Assembly (NCBI RefSeq): GCF_900102945.1
Contig: NZ_FNGI01000011.1
Coordinates: 97,691 to 161,690 of the forward strand
DNA length: 64,000 bases
Origin: Modicisalibacter muralis
GTDB taxonomy: Bacteria > Pseudomonadota > Gammaproteobacteria > Pseudomonadales > Halomonadaceae
Direction: 5' to 3'
In this document: in pieces, positions 37,688-47,147 of the stretch
Position numbering within the stretch: position 1 is the first letter of the stretch
Layout of the letters: the number at the start of each line of letters is the position of its first letter
Translations under genes and position numbers: made by a program
The notes under the pieces: generated by a model
Seen by the model: the letters and a program-made list of their open reading frames with translations, nothing else
Told to the model about the DNA's origin: nothing
The model's database searches: none

Positions 37688-37843
37688 GAGGGTGTTTACA
37701 AAAGTAGCGAGCGACGGTCAGGCAAGGCGAAATCAGCCGAAAAAGCGGAGTTTGCATGCTGTAAATGAGCATTTTGATCGGACTCGCGCCCGAGGCTGAT
37801 TTCAACACAGCATGGCCTAGCGCAGTAGTTTGTAAACACCCTC
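37688..37843. mobile_element. 156-bp MITE with 15-bp perfect terminal inverted repeats
   Basis: The element begins GAGGGTGTTTACAAA and ends with its exact complement TTTGTAAACACCCTC. It is flanked by TGA on both sides (37685-37687 and 37844-37846), a 3-bp target duplication of the TNA type made by IS1031-like members of the IS5 family. Inside, AAATCAGCC (37730-37738) and GGCTGATTT (37794-37802) form a second inverted repeat, so the whole element is a long imperfect palindrome. It has no coding capacity. A transposase supplied in trans would be needed. It lies between the convergent GntR and LysR genes. Confidence 0.88.
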
Positions 37844-37859
37844 TGAGATGGCGCCTGGC

Positions 37860-38750
37860 TTATTCCGACTCCAACAGGAAGACCTTGAACGCCTGCCACA
37901 GCGGGCTGCGATAACGTTCTGGATGCCACACCAGCGAGAAGGATCGAGTCAGTTCCAACGGGCTGCGTAGCGCCACCAGCTCGCCCCTGGCCAATTCAGC
38001 CGCGACGCTCAGCCGGGATAGACAACCCAGCCCGAAACCCGCCCTCACCGCCTGCTTGATGGCTTCATGCTGATCCAGTTCCATGCGCACCTTCACGCGC
38101 TCCATGTGATGCTGGATCGAGGCTTCGAAGACGGCTCGCGAACCCGACCCCGGCTCGCGCAGAATCCATTCGGCCGCCTGCAGGTCCGAATCGCCCAGCA
38201 GGTCCTTTTCCGCCAAAGGATGCTGCGGCGAGCAGACGATGAGCATTTCGTCCTGCCGCCACACCTCGCTGACCAGACGCGATTCCGTGCATTGCCCCTC
38301 GATCAGCCCCAGGTCGGCCTCGAAGCGCTGAATATCGCGCATTACCTCCTGGGTATTGCGTAGCCGCAATTGCAGGTCCGCCGCCGGATGACTCTCGACG
38401 AAGCGCCCGGCCAGCATCGGCAGCAGATAGGTGCCGATCGTGGCGCTGGCCGCGACATGCAGCGTGCCGCGCAGCTCGCCCTCGGGCTCTTGAGCGGCAT
38501 CGATCAGCTCGGTCATGCCGGTCAGTACCTGCTCGGCGTGCGGCAGCAGACGACGGCCGGCATCGTTGAGTTCCAGGCGTCGCCCGAGACGCTCGAACAG
38601 CACAACGCCCAGTTGGCGCTCCATATCCGCCAGCGCCTGGCTGGTGGCGGATTGCGACAAGCTGAGTTGCTGAGCCGCCACTTTCACCGCGCCGCCGCGG
38701 GCGACGGCGACGAAGACCTGGAGCTGACGAAACGTCACGTGAGAAGCCAT
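37860..38750 (-). CDS. LysR-family regulator, YeiE-like
   Basis: A 296-residue LysR regulator. The HTH is VTFRQLQVFVAVARGGAVKV followed by SQSATSQALADMERQ (residues 4-45). The effector domain includes VAASATIGTYLLPMLAGRF and DEMLIVCSPQHPLAEKD. It is divergent from a YeiH-type gene, the arrangement of E. coli yeiE-yeiH, where YeiE responds to sulfite. Next to a sulfite-producing operon this fits a sulfite-responsive exporter switch. Other CysB/CbbR-like roles are possible. Confidence 0.88.
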   Translation of the reverse strand: MASHVTFRQLQVFVAVARGGAVKVAAQQLSLSQSATSQALADMERQLGVVLFERLGRRLELNDAGRRLLPHAEQVLTGMTELIDAAQEPEGELRGTLHVAASATIGTYLLPMLAGRFVESHPAADLQLRLRNTQEVMRDIQRFEADLGLIEGQCTESRLVSEVWRQDEMLIVCSPQHPLAEKDLLGDSDLQAAEWILREPGSGSRAVFEASIQHHMERVKVRMELDQHEAIKQAVRAGFGLGCLSRLSVAAELARGELVALRSPLELTRSFSLVWHPERYRSPLWQAFKVFLLESE

Positions 38751-38851
38751 TACGGTTTTACTTAACAGTCATATCGTGATTAACAAGTAACACATAACCA
38801 TATTCCTGTTTAGCCTATTGAGGTAATTCATCGCGAACCAGAGAACGTCTC

Positions 38852-39847
38852 ATGTGGCAAGGCCTGTTTCTTTGCGCGGCTCTGACGCTGGGTGGCTTCA
38901 CGCTCAGCCGGATTCCCGGCATCGCCGAGAGCGGCATCAGCCCACTGGTGTTTTCTCTGTTGCTGGGGCTGGTGATAGGCAACCTGCCTCTTGCCCGAGG
39001 CTTTCCACAGGTACGCCCGGGGCTGCAATTCGCGACCCGCTGGCTGTTACGCGGTGGCATCGTGCTGTTCGGCCTGTCGCTGACGTTACAGCAGATTCTC
39101 GCGCTGGGCCCCAAGGTAATCCTGCTCGACATGATCGTCATCTGCACGGTGCTGATCGTCGGCTACTGGATCGGCACGCGCCTGCTGGGACTGGACCGTG
39201 AAACCGCCTTGTTGACCAGCGCCGGCAGCGCCATCTGTGGCGCGGCTGCGGTACTCGCCACGGAAACTACGATTCGCTCGCGCCCCGCTGCCACCGCCAT
39301 GGCCGTCGCCACTGTAGTCCTCTTCGGCTCGCTGGCGATGCTGGTCTATCCCCTGCTGTATCCGTTGCTGGGCATGGAGGAAGGCCTCTATGGCATCTAT
39401 ATCGGCGCCACCGTGCATGAAGTCGCCCAGGTCGTCGCCGCCGGCGATGCGGTCGGCCCCCAGGCCTTGGCGAACGCGGTGATCGTCAAGCTCGTACGGG
39501 TGATGCTGCTGGTGCCCTTCCTGCTAATTGTCGGGCAGTGGTGGATGCGCCGCCACGCCCCGGCCGAGCAGGGCAGCGCACGGGGTGGCCTGGTGATTCC
39601 CTGGTTCGCCTTCGGTTTTCTGGCCATGGTGATCTTTAACAGCCTGGTCACGCTACCGGCTTTCCTGCACGAAACGCTGGTGGTGATCGGACAGTTGGCG
39701 CTGGCCATGGCCATGGCGGCACTGGGCTTCGAGACGCGCCTGGAGAAGCTCAAGACACTCGGCATGAAGCCCTTCCTACTGGCCTTCTGCCTGTTCGCCA
39801 TGCTGTTGATTGGCGGCTTCGGAGTGACGCAGCTCGTCATGAAGTAG
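38852..39847 (+). CDS. YeiH/UPF0324-family membrane protein, probable sulfite exporter
   Basis: A 331-residue integral membrane protein with about 9-10 hydrophobic segments. Family motifs include LVFSLLLGLVIGNLPL, LLRGGIVLFGLSLTLQQIL, AGSAICGAAAVLATE and GATVHEVAQVVAAGDAVG. This is COG2855, the family of CuyZ, reported next to sulfolactate/cysteate desulfonation genes as a sulfite exporter. SuyAB releases sulfite in the cytoplasm, so an exporter is needed. The divergent LysR gene is its likely regulator. The window between them (38751-38851) is AT-rich. Confidence 0.87.
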   Translation: MWQGLFLCAALTLGGFTLSRIPGIAESGISPLVFSLLLGLVIGNLPLARGFPQVRPGLQFATRWLLRGGIVLFGLSLTLQQILALGPKVILLDMIVICTVLIVGYWIGTRLLGLDRETALLTSAGSAICGAAAVLATETTIRSRPAATAMAVATVVLFGSLAMLVYPLLYPLLGMEEGLYGIYIGATVHEVAQVVAAGDAVGPQALANAVIVKLVRVMLLVPFLLIVGQWWMRRHAPAEQGSARGGLVIPWFAFGFLAMVIFNSLVTLPAFLHETLVVIGQLALAMAMAALGFETRLEKLKTLGMKPFLLAFCLFAMLLIGGFGVTQLVMK

Positions 39848-39969
39848 CCATGCTGGCACTTTTCGGTCGCAGATAACGCTTTGCGACTCTAGAACTGTGT
39901 GGCATGGGAGGCGAGCATTAACACAAAGTCTAATGTGAAAAATTTGCGTTCTTTTCGATTACATCCAAT

Positions 39970-39998
39970 CTTTTGATCAACGGCTGATGCTTTTGATC
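39970..39998 (+). repeat. Tandem 9-bp direct repeats upstream of the giant repeat-protein gene
   Basis: CTTTTGATC occurs at 39970-39978 and again at 39990-39998, exactly 20 bp apart, or about two helical turns. The sites lie about 85-110 bp before the ATG at 40082. Same-face direct repeats are a common activator-binding layout. The surrounding 39848-40081 is AT-rich and otherwise has only an AGGAG ribosome site before the start. Confidence 0.4.
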
Positions 39999-40081
39999 GG
40001 AAATTCGCAGCACGATGAATAACCGCCAATGGCTCATGAATGCCACGATAGGGATAAAATAACCACAATAGGAGAAAACCC

Positions 40082-43000
40082 ATGGCCATTGCTGGCGTGA
40101 GGGCTGCAGCAGTAAATGCGCGTGTTTCACTACGCTCCACCGAGAGCTTCTCGCTACAAAAAAAGCAGAAAGCCGATGGAACCGATGGCCCAGACAGTGC
40201 TGAAGCGTTTCGCAACAAAGCAGCAGACAACGACTGGAAAGTCCTCGAAGAAAGCGACGTGTTACCCCCTGTCAACAACCTGGACCCCAGCCGCCAGGAC
40301 GCCACTACCATAACCTATGAGTACGAAGGCACGACCTATGCGGTTTCTGAGCATTTAGCCCCGTTCAAATACTCGGCACTGGAAAGCAAGCTGTCTGGAA
40401 TGGAGATCAGCCAGACGGATAACAATATTGAAATTGAGGTCCCGGAATCCGAAGCCACGGATTTCATGAACGCCGTGACGACCGAAGATGGCAAGACGGT
40501 GGGCGAGCTGTTCCATGACAACATGAAGGAGGCGTGGAGCGAGCTGGATATCAGCGATCCTCGTCGCCAGTATTATGAACTCCTGCAGGCTAAAGGTGCC
40601 TTGATTGGTGGCTATGGTTTTCTGCCATATCAGACTGAATTAGGTGCCTTCGGGCACTCGGATTCAACCCTTTACCACGATCCAACCATTATGGATCAGG
40701 CCAGTACCTACGGGTTGTTGAACGAGAAGGAAATCTCCAACAAGCTGGCCGAGCTGTCTCAGAATGAGCAGGTTATGGATGGTATCGATGGTTTCATGCA
40801 AGAGGCCGTGGATAAAATCGAGAACAAGGACGAGCTGGTCAATAAAATCTACGAGGCCATGAACAGCCCAGAGTATATGGAAATGCTCGAGGGCATGGAG
40901 CCCGATGGCGCCAAAGCCCGTTTCGCCAATGACCTGAAGTCCCTGGAGTACCTGGATAAACAGAAAGCCGAAGAAATACGCAGCAAGCTTCTTAATGTAG
41001 GTCTGATCGAAGAGCTCAGCAGCATTGTCGAGAGCGGTGACTACTCTGATCTCGAAGCCTTGGAAACCGCTGTGCGTGACCTGGTGAAGACCGGGTTGAA
41101 AGGCGCATTTTATACCACTTTTGGCATTGGCTTCGCCGACGCGATAGCTAAGGGCAACTCGAACATGAGTAGCTACAATGCTGCAGTGGATGTTGCCACC
41201 AAGGCGATCGTTGATTCCATCAAGGAGAACGGTAAGTTTGATATCAAGGATGTATCCTCCCGGCTTTCAGAAGCGTTGAAAGCCGATAATCCGAACATGC
41301 CTTCCGGGGCGCGCAATGGTACGGCAGGCCTGTTGTCTGTACTTATGAAAAATGGCTTCCTTGGGTCGCTTGGCGGTATTCTGGCGACCACCTATGGTGC
41401 CTACACGCTCAACAAGAACATGGGCGACACCACCGAAGAGCGCCTCGGTGCCGCGCGTATGTTCTTGATCACACTCTCCACGTCGCCCGCCTTCCTGTTA
41501 GCAGGAACAAAAGCCCTCGAGAAGATATTTGACAAGCCAGGCATGGCAACCATGCTGGGGCTGGAAAACAATACCCAGTTACGGGAAGCCTATTTAAATC
41601 GATTTTCTAACGCGAATAAGCCCGCATCGGCTCCAGAGTTGTCCATCGAGCTTGACAACCTTGTGTCAATGGAAATAGATGGTTGGGCCGATGATGTTGA
41701 GCGGTGGTTTGATGATATTGCTTCAGGCGAGGGAGACGGGGCCCGCTTTGTACCGCTTCCTGCTGATGCCGATGTGGGCCTTGAAGAAATCATGGAAGGT
41801 CCGAACGATCGTATCACCGAGGTGGCGGCAAAAAACGATGTTCAATACCAGGAACTGCTTGATGAGCTTAGTGAGAGTGACCGGACCAGCGTGATGGGCA
41901 TGGTCGATGACCGCATCAGCAACATGGGGATAGACCCAAGCAGTATGTCTACGACCAGTAAGCTCAGGTTGGTGGGGAGCGTGTTAAGTACCGTCGGTGG
42001 GATCGCTGACGTTGCCGGTGGCATCCTGGATATCGCGTTATCCGCCATGAATTTTGAAAAGCTAGCGAATGACCCGAATGCAACGCCTGCTGAATTCGCG
42101 GCTACATCGTTTCAATTACTGGTCGGCGTGACCTTCGCCGGCGCGGCAGGTACCAGTTTGGCCAGTATGCTTGCCGGGCCAGCAACGGCCGCCGCCCTAG
42201 GTATCGCTTCCGGTGCTCTGGGTATCGCCGGGATTGCCTTTGGCGCGATCGCCATGATCATTACCGGTGTGATCGCCAAGCAGAAACAGGACCAGGCAGC
42301 CGAAGATGTTCGACAGGACTTTAGAGACTGGAGCACGCTGGGCGTTACCGAAGACGATTGGGGGGATAAACTCAATTACACCATTCACTCCCGCTATGAA
42401 TACAATTACTGGCATGGCTCCGATCGCTACTACGATCTCTACCCGGAAGACACCCCGGTCTGGGAGGCTCGGCCCGAGCAGTATGAAGACTTTACCGAGT
42501 ACGTCGAGGATCATGGCAACATCTCGGACGACTGGTTTAAAGATTGGGATAACGATCATGACTCGGGCCTTCCTGATGAAGGTACCCCCGACCCCTCGGG
42601 CCTGCCGCGCTTTGGCGATGATGGCGAACCCGGCGACTTCGGTGAGTTCAAACTCGACATCGACCGCGTGGACGTTGGCTCCATTGAGCTGGCCGAAGAC
42701 GGCCGTGTCATCTTCACCAAGGATGGTGTAAAGCAGGTAATCGATCCATTGATCGGCGGCGAAGCCGGTGATGATGTCCGACAAGATATCGTCGATTACC
42801 TGACAGACCTGTATCAAATCTCTCATCCGGATGGGAAGGCTGACCAGGACATCATCGACAGAATAACCGACATTCATGATGAATCGGATCGATTCAATGA
42901 AATCGACGACTTGAAGCGTGCCCTGGATGATTCGCTGCCTCCTTTGTTAGGCAAGGATGGCAAACATAGTGCCGGCACCTTCGATGATTTCAAGGAAGAT

Positions 43001-44020
43001 ATCGATCGAGTCGGTGTCGGGTCGATTGAACTGGATCCTACGGACAGCAACAGCATCTACTTCGTTAAGGACGGCACGCGTTGGCAACTGGACAAGGATA
43101 ACCATGGCAGTCTGTCTGATGATGATGCCAACAATATCTTCGATTACTTGAAGAACCTGTACACCACGGTTCACCCGGACGGCGATCTTGACAGCGATCT
43201 CGTTGATAGAATCACCGACCTGCATAACGAGTCGGATGATTTCAATGATCTCAATGACCTTCGAGAAGAGCTAGGGATGGAGACCGACCCCACCGGCTAC
43301 CCCGTCTTTGGCGAAGATGGATTTCCCGGCACCTTCGGTAACTTTAAAGAAGACATCGACCGCGTGGATGTTGCCTCCATCGAGCTAATGGACGATGGCC
43401 GGGTAATCTTCATTAAGGACGGCGTAAAACAAATCATCAATACATCCGAAGGCGATGAAGAATCGGATAACGACACTCGCAAGGAGATCATTGGTTACCT
43501 GAAAGGACTACACGAACTGACACATCCTGACGGCGAATTCAGTCAATCCATCGCCGATGAAATGAACGATGTCTTTGGCAAGACGGACATTTACAATGAC
43601 CTAGAGGCTATCGAAGATTATGTCCAAGTCTCGGACCCTGTCGCCTGGAATGAAAACCCCGACGTCGTGACCATTTTCGGTGACAGTGGTGACCCAGGCA
43701 ACTTCGGCGACTTCAGGACGGATATGGACAAGGTCGACGTTGCTTCGATCCGAATTCTAGACCAAGGTGACGATGACCCGAGCAACGACCGTTTCTACTT
43801 CAAGAAATCAGGGGAATGGTATGTGTTAACCCCTGAAGCCAATAGCGAGATTGAAGGTGAGTTTGACGACTATACGCAGTACCTGAGGGATCTATACGAT
43901 ATCACCCACGATGACGGTGTGTTGAATAAGCGCCTGGCATCCCAAATTGATGACACCCTTGGAAGAACCGACGACTACAACAAGATTGACGACCTGAAAG
44001 AGTACCTCGGCGTAGATTAA
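40082..44020 (+). CDS. 1312-residue membrane-active repeat protein of unknown function
   Basis: I do not recognise this protein with confidence. There is no signal peptide. Residues 1-400 are charged and mostly helical. Hydrophobic stretches follow: NGFLGSLGGILATTYGAY (about 425) and AARMFLITLSTSPAFLLAG (about 460). After a long polar part comes STVGGIADVAGGILDIALSA (about 640). A glycine/alanine-rich double helix runs from LLVGVTFAGAAGTSLASMLA to GIAGIAFGAIAMIITGVIAK (about 680-735). The last third is four acidic repeats. Its base composition is clearly more A/T-rich than the neighbours, suggesting transfer. The glycine-zipper hairpin without a signal peptide recalls type III translocators such as HrpK/HrpF or pore-forming effectors, but no secretion genes are in the window. 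An AGGAG site precedes the ATG. Confidence 0.9.
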   Translation: MAIAGVRAAAVNARVSLRSTESFSLQKKQKADGTDGPDSAEAFRNKAADNDWKVLEESDVLPPVNNLDPSRQDATTITYEYEGTTYAVSEHLAPFKYSALESKLSGMEISQTDNNIEIEVPESEATDFMNAVTTEDGKTVGELFHDNMKEAWSELDISDPRRQYYELLQAKGALIGGYGFLPYQTELGAFGHSDSTLYHDPTIMDQASTYGLLNEKEISNKLAELSQNEQVMDGIDGFMQEAVDKIENKDELVNKIYEAMNSPEYMEMLEGMEPDGAKARFANDLKSLEYLDKQKAEEIRSKLLNVGLIEELSSIVESGDYSDLEALETAVRDLVKTGLKGAFYTTFGIGFADAIAKGNSNMSSYNAAVDVATKAIVDSIKENGKFDIKDVSSRLSEALKADNPNMPSGARNGTAGLLSVLMKNGFLGSLGGILATTYGAYTLNKNMGDTTEERLGAARMFLITLSTSPAFLLAGTKALEKIFDKPGMATMLGLENNTQLREAYLNRFSNANKPASAPELSIELDNLVSMEIDGWADDVERWFDDIASGEGDGARFVPLPADADVGLEEIMEGPNDRITEVAAKNDVQYQELLDELSESDRTSVMGMVDDRISNMGIDPSSMSTTSKLRLVGSVLSTVGGIADVAGGILDIALSAMNFEKLANDPNATPAEFAATSFQLLVGVTFAGAAGTSLASMLAGPATAAALGIASGALGIAGIAFGAIAMIITGVIAKQKQDQAAEDVRQDFRDWSTLGVTEDDWGDKLNYTIHSRYEYNYWHGSDRYYDLYPEDTPVWEARPEQYEDFTEYVEDHGNISDDWFKDWDNDHDSGLPDEGTPDPSGLPRFGDDGEPGDFGEFKLDIDRVDVGSIELAEDGRVIFTKDGVKQVIDPLIGGEAGDDVRQDIVDYLTDLYQISHPDGKADQDIIDRITDIHDESDRFNEIDDLKRALDDSLPPLLGKDGKHSAGTFDDFKEDIDRVGVGSIELDPTDSNSIYFVKDGTRWQLDKDNHGSLSDDDANNIFDYLKNLYTTVHPDGDLDSDLVDRITDLHNESDDFNDLNDLREELGMETDPTGYPVFGEDGFPGTFGNFKEDIDRVDVASIELMDDGRVIFIKDGVKQIINTSEGDEESDNDTRKEIIGYLKGLHELTHPDGEFSQSIADEMNDVFGKTDIYNDLEAIEDYVQVSDPVAWNENPDVVTIFGDSGDPGNFGDFRTDMDKVDVASIRILDQGDDDPSNDRFYFKKSGEWYVLTPEANSEIEGEFDDYTQYLRDLYDITHDDGVLNKRLASQIDDTLGRTDDYNKIDDLKEYLGVD
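42593..44017 (+). repeat. Four tandem acidic repeats of about 113-128 residues in the giant protein
   Basis: The units begin near 42593, 42932, 43283 and 43634. Each opens with a FGxxGxPGxFGxF-like segment (degenerate in unit 2), then DIDRVDVxSIEL (DMDKVDVASIRI in unit 4) and a short beta-like stretch ending in KDGVKQ or similar. Each closes with a helical YLxxLYxxxHPDG segment and an acidic DLxxxLxxD tail. Units 1 and 3 are most alike; units 2 and 4 have drifted. No function is assigned; the Asp-rich loops could bind calcium. Confidence 0.85.
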
Positions 44021-44079
44021 CCATGGGGGCGGGCCTATCAGTGGCAACAAGTCTCTTCGTGCGTGGCGAACTGGAAACG

Positions 44080-44097
44080 GGCCAGCTCACGCTGGCC
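44080..44097. terminator. Possible hairpin between the giant gene and the convergent iminopeptidase gene
   Basis: GGCCAGC and GCTGGCC form a perfect 7-bp stem with a TCAC loop, 60 bp after the giant gene's stop. There is no T-tract on either side, so termination is only possible. Confidence 0.35.
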
Positions 44098-44120
44098 ATG
44101 CTGGCGTCCGCCCGGAGTAC

Positions 44121-45292
<1,172 letters not shown>

Positions 45293-45334
45293 TATTTACT
45301 GCAATGCTTTGATTCTACTGGACTAGCTTACCCG

Positions 45335-45410
<76 letters not shown>

Positions 45411-45461
45411 GCGGGCAACTTACTAGAAATTGCAAAAACCAATCTCGCAAAGACGTTGGCG

Positions 45462-45536
45462 TGGCTGGGGTACCAGGATTCGAACCTGGGAATGCCGATA
45501 CCAAAAACCGGTGCCTTACCACTTGGCTATACCCCA
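45462..45536 (-). tRNA. tRNA-Gln (anticodon UUG)
   Basis: 75 nt with encoded CCA. The acceptor TGGGGTA pairs with TACCCCA. The anticodon arm CCGGT-TTTTGGT-ATCGG gives TTG, and the T-arm has GGTTCGAATCC. It is the middle gene of the operon. Confidence 0.97.
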
Positions 45537-45542
45537 GCAGAT

Positions 45543-45618
45543 TGGTGGCCAGAGACGGAATCGAACCGCCGACACGGGGATTTTCAATCCCCTGCTCTAC
45601 CGACTGAGCTATCTGGCC
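45543..45618 (-). tRNA. tRNA-Phe (anticodon GAA)
   Basis: 76 nt with encoded CCA. The acceptor GGCCAGA pairs with TCTGGCC. The anticodon arm GGGGA-TTGAAAA-TCCCC gives GAA. It is the first gene of the operon, only six bases from tRNA-Gln. Confidence 0.97.
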
Positions 45619-45635
45619 GCTGCCAACGGGGACGT

Positions 45636-45664
45636 ATTTAATCGTAAAGCCCTTTGCCGGTCAA
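45636..45664 (-). promoter_or_regulatory. Promoter of the tRNA operon
   Basis: TTGACC (45659-45664) and TTAAAT (45636-45641) have a 17-bp spacer in the tRNA direction. The -10 box is followed by a GC-rich discriminator (CGTCCCCG), as is usual for stringently controlled stable-RNA promoters. Confidence 0.7.
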
Positions 45665-45696
45665 GCCTGGCAATTCAAAAAGATGCCATCGGCAGG

Positions 45697-45721
45697 CCTA
45701 CTGATTACAAGTCAGTTGCTC
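45697..45721. repeat. 25-bp exact copy of the tRNA-Thr(UGU) anticodon arm
   Basis: These 25 bases are identical to 45365-45389 in tRNA-Thr(UGU) and include the full anticodon stem-loop. Homology stops sharply on the right (G versus T) and fades on the left. The copy covers the last codons and the stop of yggX. It resembles an attachment-site core or a recombination scar. Confidence 0.8.
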
Positions 45722-45984
45722 GGTGGGACGTACCCTTCCGCATGGTCGGTCTCGCGGTTGTCGAGAAAGCGCTCCATCTGCTCCATCAGGTACTCGCGCG
45801 ATTGCGGATCGAGCAGGTTGAGGTGCTTTTCGTTGATCAGGCGAGTCTGCAGGGCCTGCCATTCGTCCCAGGCCTGCTTTGAAACGGTGCGCTGGATTTC
45901 CTGGCCCTTTTCTCCGGGCAACGGCGGGAAAGGCAGCGCTTCGAGTTCCTGCTGATACTTGCGACAGAATACGGTTTGGGTCAT
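45712..45984 (-). CDS. yggX: Fe(II)-trafficking / oxidative damage protection protein
   Basis: A 90-residue protein that helps protect and supply Fe-S clusters. The family signature is complete: [20 protein letters not shown] with its single cysteine, [41 protein letters not shown] and [19 protein letters not shown]. Its start overlaps the mutY stop (ATGA), matching the mutY-yggX pair of E. coli. The final SN residues and stop are encoded inside the tRNA-Thr-derived 25-bp repeat, so the 3' end may have been replaced. Confidence 0.96.
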   Translation of the reverse strand: MTQTVFCRKYQQELEALPFPPLPGEKGQEIQRTVSKQAWDEWQALQTRLINEKHLNLLDPQSREYLMEQMERFLDNRETDHAEGYVPPSN

Positions 45985-47081
45985 TTGGCATCCTCCTTGG
46001 CATGCATGGGGTGTTGCGCCAGCGTCTCCAGCAGCGCCTTGACCGGCGCGGCCAACCCAATGCTGGCAGGCGATCGCGGGTTATACCAGAGTCGGCCGGA
46101 TTCGCCGACGTGCGTCGCCTCTCGGCCCAGCATCACTGGCTGGGGGGTGATGTGCAGGCGAAAGTGGCTGAAGGTGTGAGTAAACGGCTGCCAGGACGGA
46201 TCCAGGCGCGCCTTGGGGGCGTGTAACGCCAGCCAGTCGCGCAGCGCAGTGTCGTCGTCGAACTGCGGAAGACACCACAGCCCGCCCCACAACCCGCTGG
46301 GTGGACGCTGCTCTAGCAACACATGCCCATCACCATCGCACAACAGTAGCATTCGCGTGTGGCGTTCCGGCAAAGCCTTCTTTGGCTTGGCTTCGGGGAA
46401 ACGCCGCTCCTCGCCGCGCGCATGGGCGATGCAGACATCGGCGAACGGGCAGATCAGGCAGCTGGGTTTGCCGCGCGTGCATAGCGTTGCGCCCAGATCC
46501 ATCATCGCCTGGCTGTAGTCGGGCAAACGCTCGCTGGGCGTGTAGCGCTCCGCCAGTCGCCATAGCTCGCGTTGCACCACGGTTCGACCCGGCCAACCTT
46601 CCACACCATGCAAGCGGGCCAGTACGCGCTTGACGTTGCCATCGAGAATCACCGCGCGACGACCGGTACTGATGCTGATAATGGCGCCAGCGGTGGAGCG
46701 CCCGATGCCGGGTAGCGCGGCCATGGCATCGAGGCTGTGCACCGGGAATTCGCCGTCGTGTTCGGCCACCACGACCTGCGCTGCGCGGTGCAGATTCCGC
46801 GCGCGGGCGTAATAGCCAAGGCCGGTCCACAGATGCAGGACCTCGTCCTGATTGGCAGCGGCCAGATGCACGACGCTGGGAAAGCGCGCCATGAAGCGCT
46901 CGAAGTAGGGAATCACCGTCGCGACCTGGGTCTGTTGCAGCATGATTTCCGACACCCACACACGGTAAGGCGTCTTGTCATGCTGCCACGGCAGGGTCTT
47001 GCGACCATGACGGTCGAACCAGTCGAACAGGCGCGACTGAAAGGCATCCGGGGACAAGTCGATGGCGTGCGCTTGGGTCAT
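45981..47081 (-). CDS. mutY: A/G-specific adenine DNA glycosylase
   Basis: Removes adenine mispaired with 8-oxoguanine. The 366-residue protein has the catalytic glutamate segment [20 protein letters not shown], the helix-hairpin-helix [12 protein letters not shown] with [14 protein letters not shown], and the 4Fe-4S ligands CX6CX2CX5C in [20 protein letters not shown]-terminal NUDIX-like domain follows ([32 protein letters not shown]) and recognises 8-oxoG. It is transcribed after asmA but separated from it by a strong terminator. It is coupled to yggX. Confidence 0.97.
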   Translation of the reverse strand: MTQAHAIDLSPDAFQSRLFDWFDRHGRKTLPWQHDKTPYRVWVSEIMLQQTQVATVIPYFERFMARFPSVVHLAAANQDEVLHLWTGLGYYARARNLHRAAQVVVAEHDGEFPVHSLDAMAALPGIGRSTAGAIISISTGRRAVILDGNVKRVLARLHGVEGWPGRTVVQRELWRLAERYTPSERLPDYSQAMMDLGATLCTRGKPSCLICPFADVCIAHARGEERRFPEAKPKKALPERHTRMLLLCDGDGHVLLEQRPPSGLWGGLWCLPQFDDDTALRDWLALHAPKARLDPSWQPFTHTFSHFRLHITPQPVMLGREATHVGESGRLWYNPRSPASIGLAAPVKALLETLAQHPMHAKEDAK

Positions 47082-47098
47082 GGCGTCGCGGGCTGCAT

Positions 47099-47125
47099 AA
47101 AAAAGCGCCGACTCGAAGTCGGCGC
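47099..47125 (-). terminator. Rho-independent terminator of the asmA-like gene
   Basis: GCGCCGACT and AGTCGGCGC form a perfect 9-bp stem with a 3-nt loop. Six T residues follow in the gene direction. It lies 22 bp past the stop and just upstream of mutY, so mutY needs its own promoter. Confidence 0.92.
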
Positions 47126-47147
47126 AGAGACTGGCTTGCTATGGTGC

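Noticed and set aside
42593..44017. The regular repeats as a CRISPR-like or non-coding repeat array
   Set aside because: They are translated, diverged protein repeats of about 350 bp each inside one open frame. No short direct repeats with spacers exist anywhere in the window.
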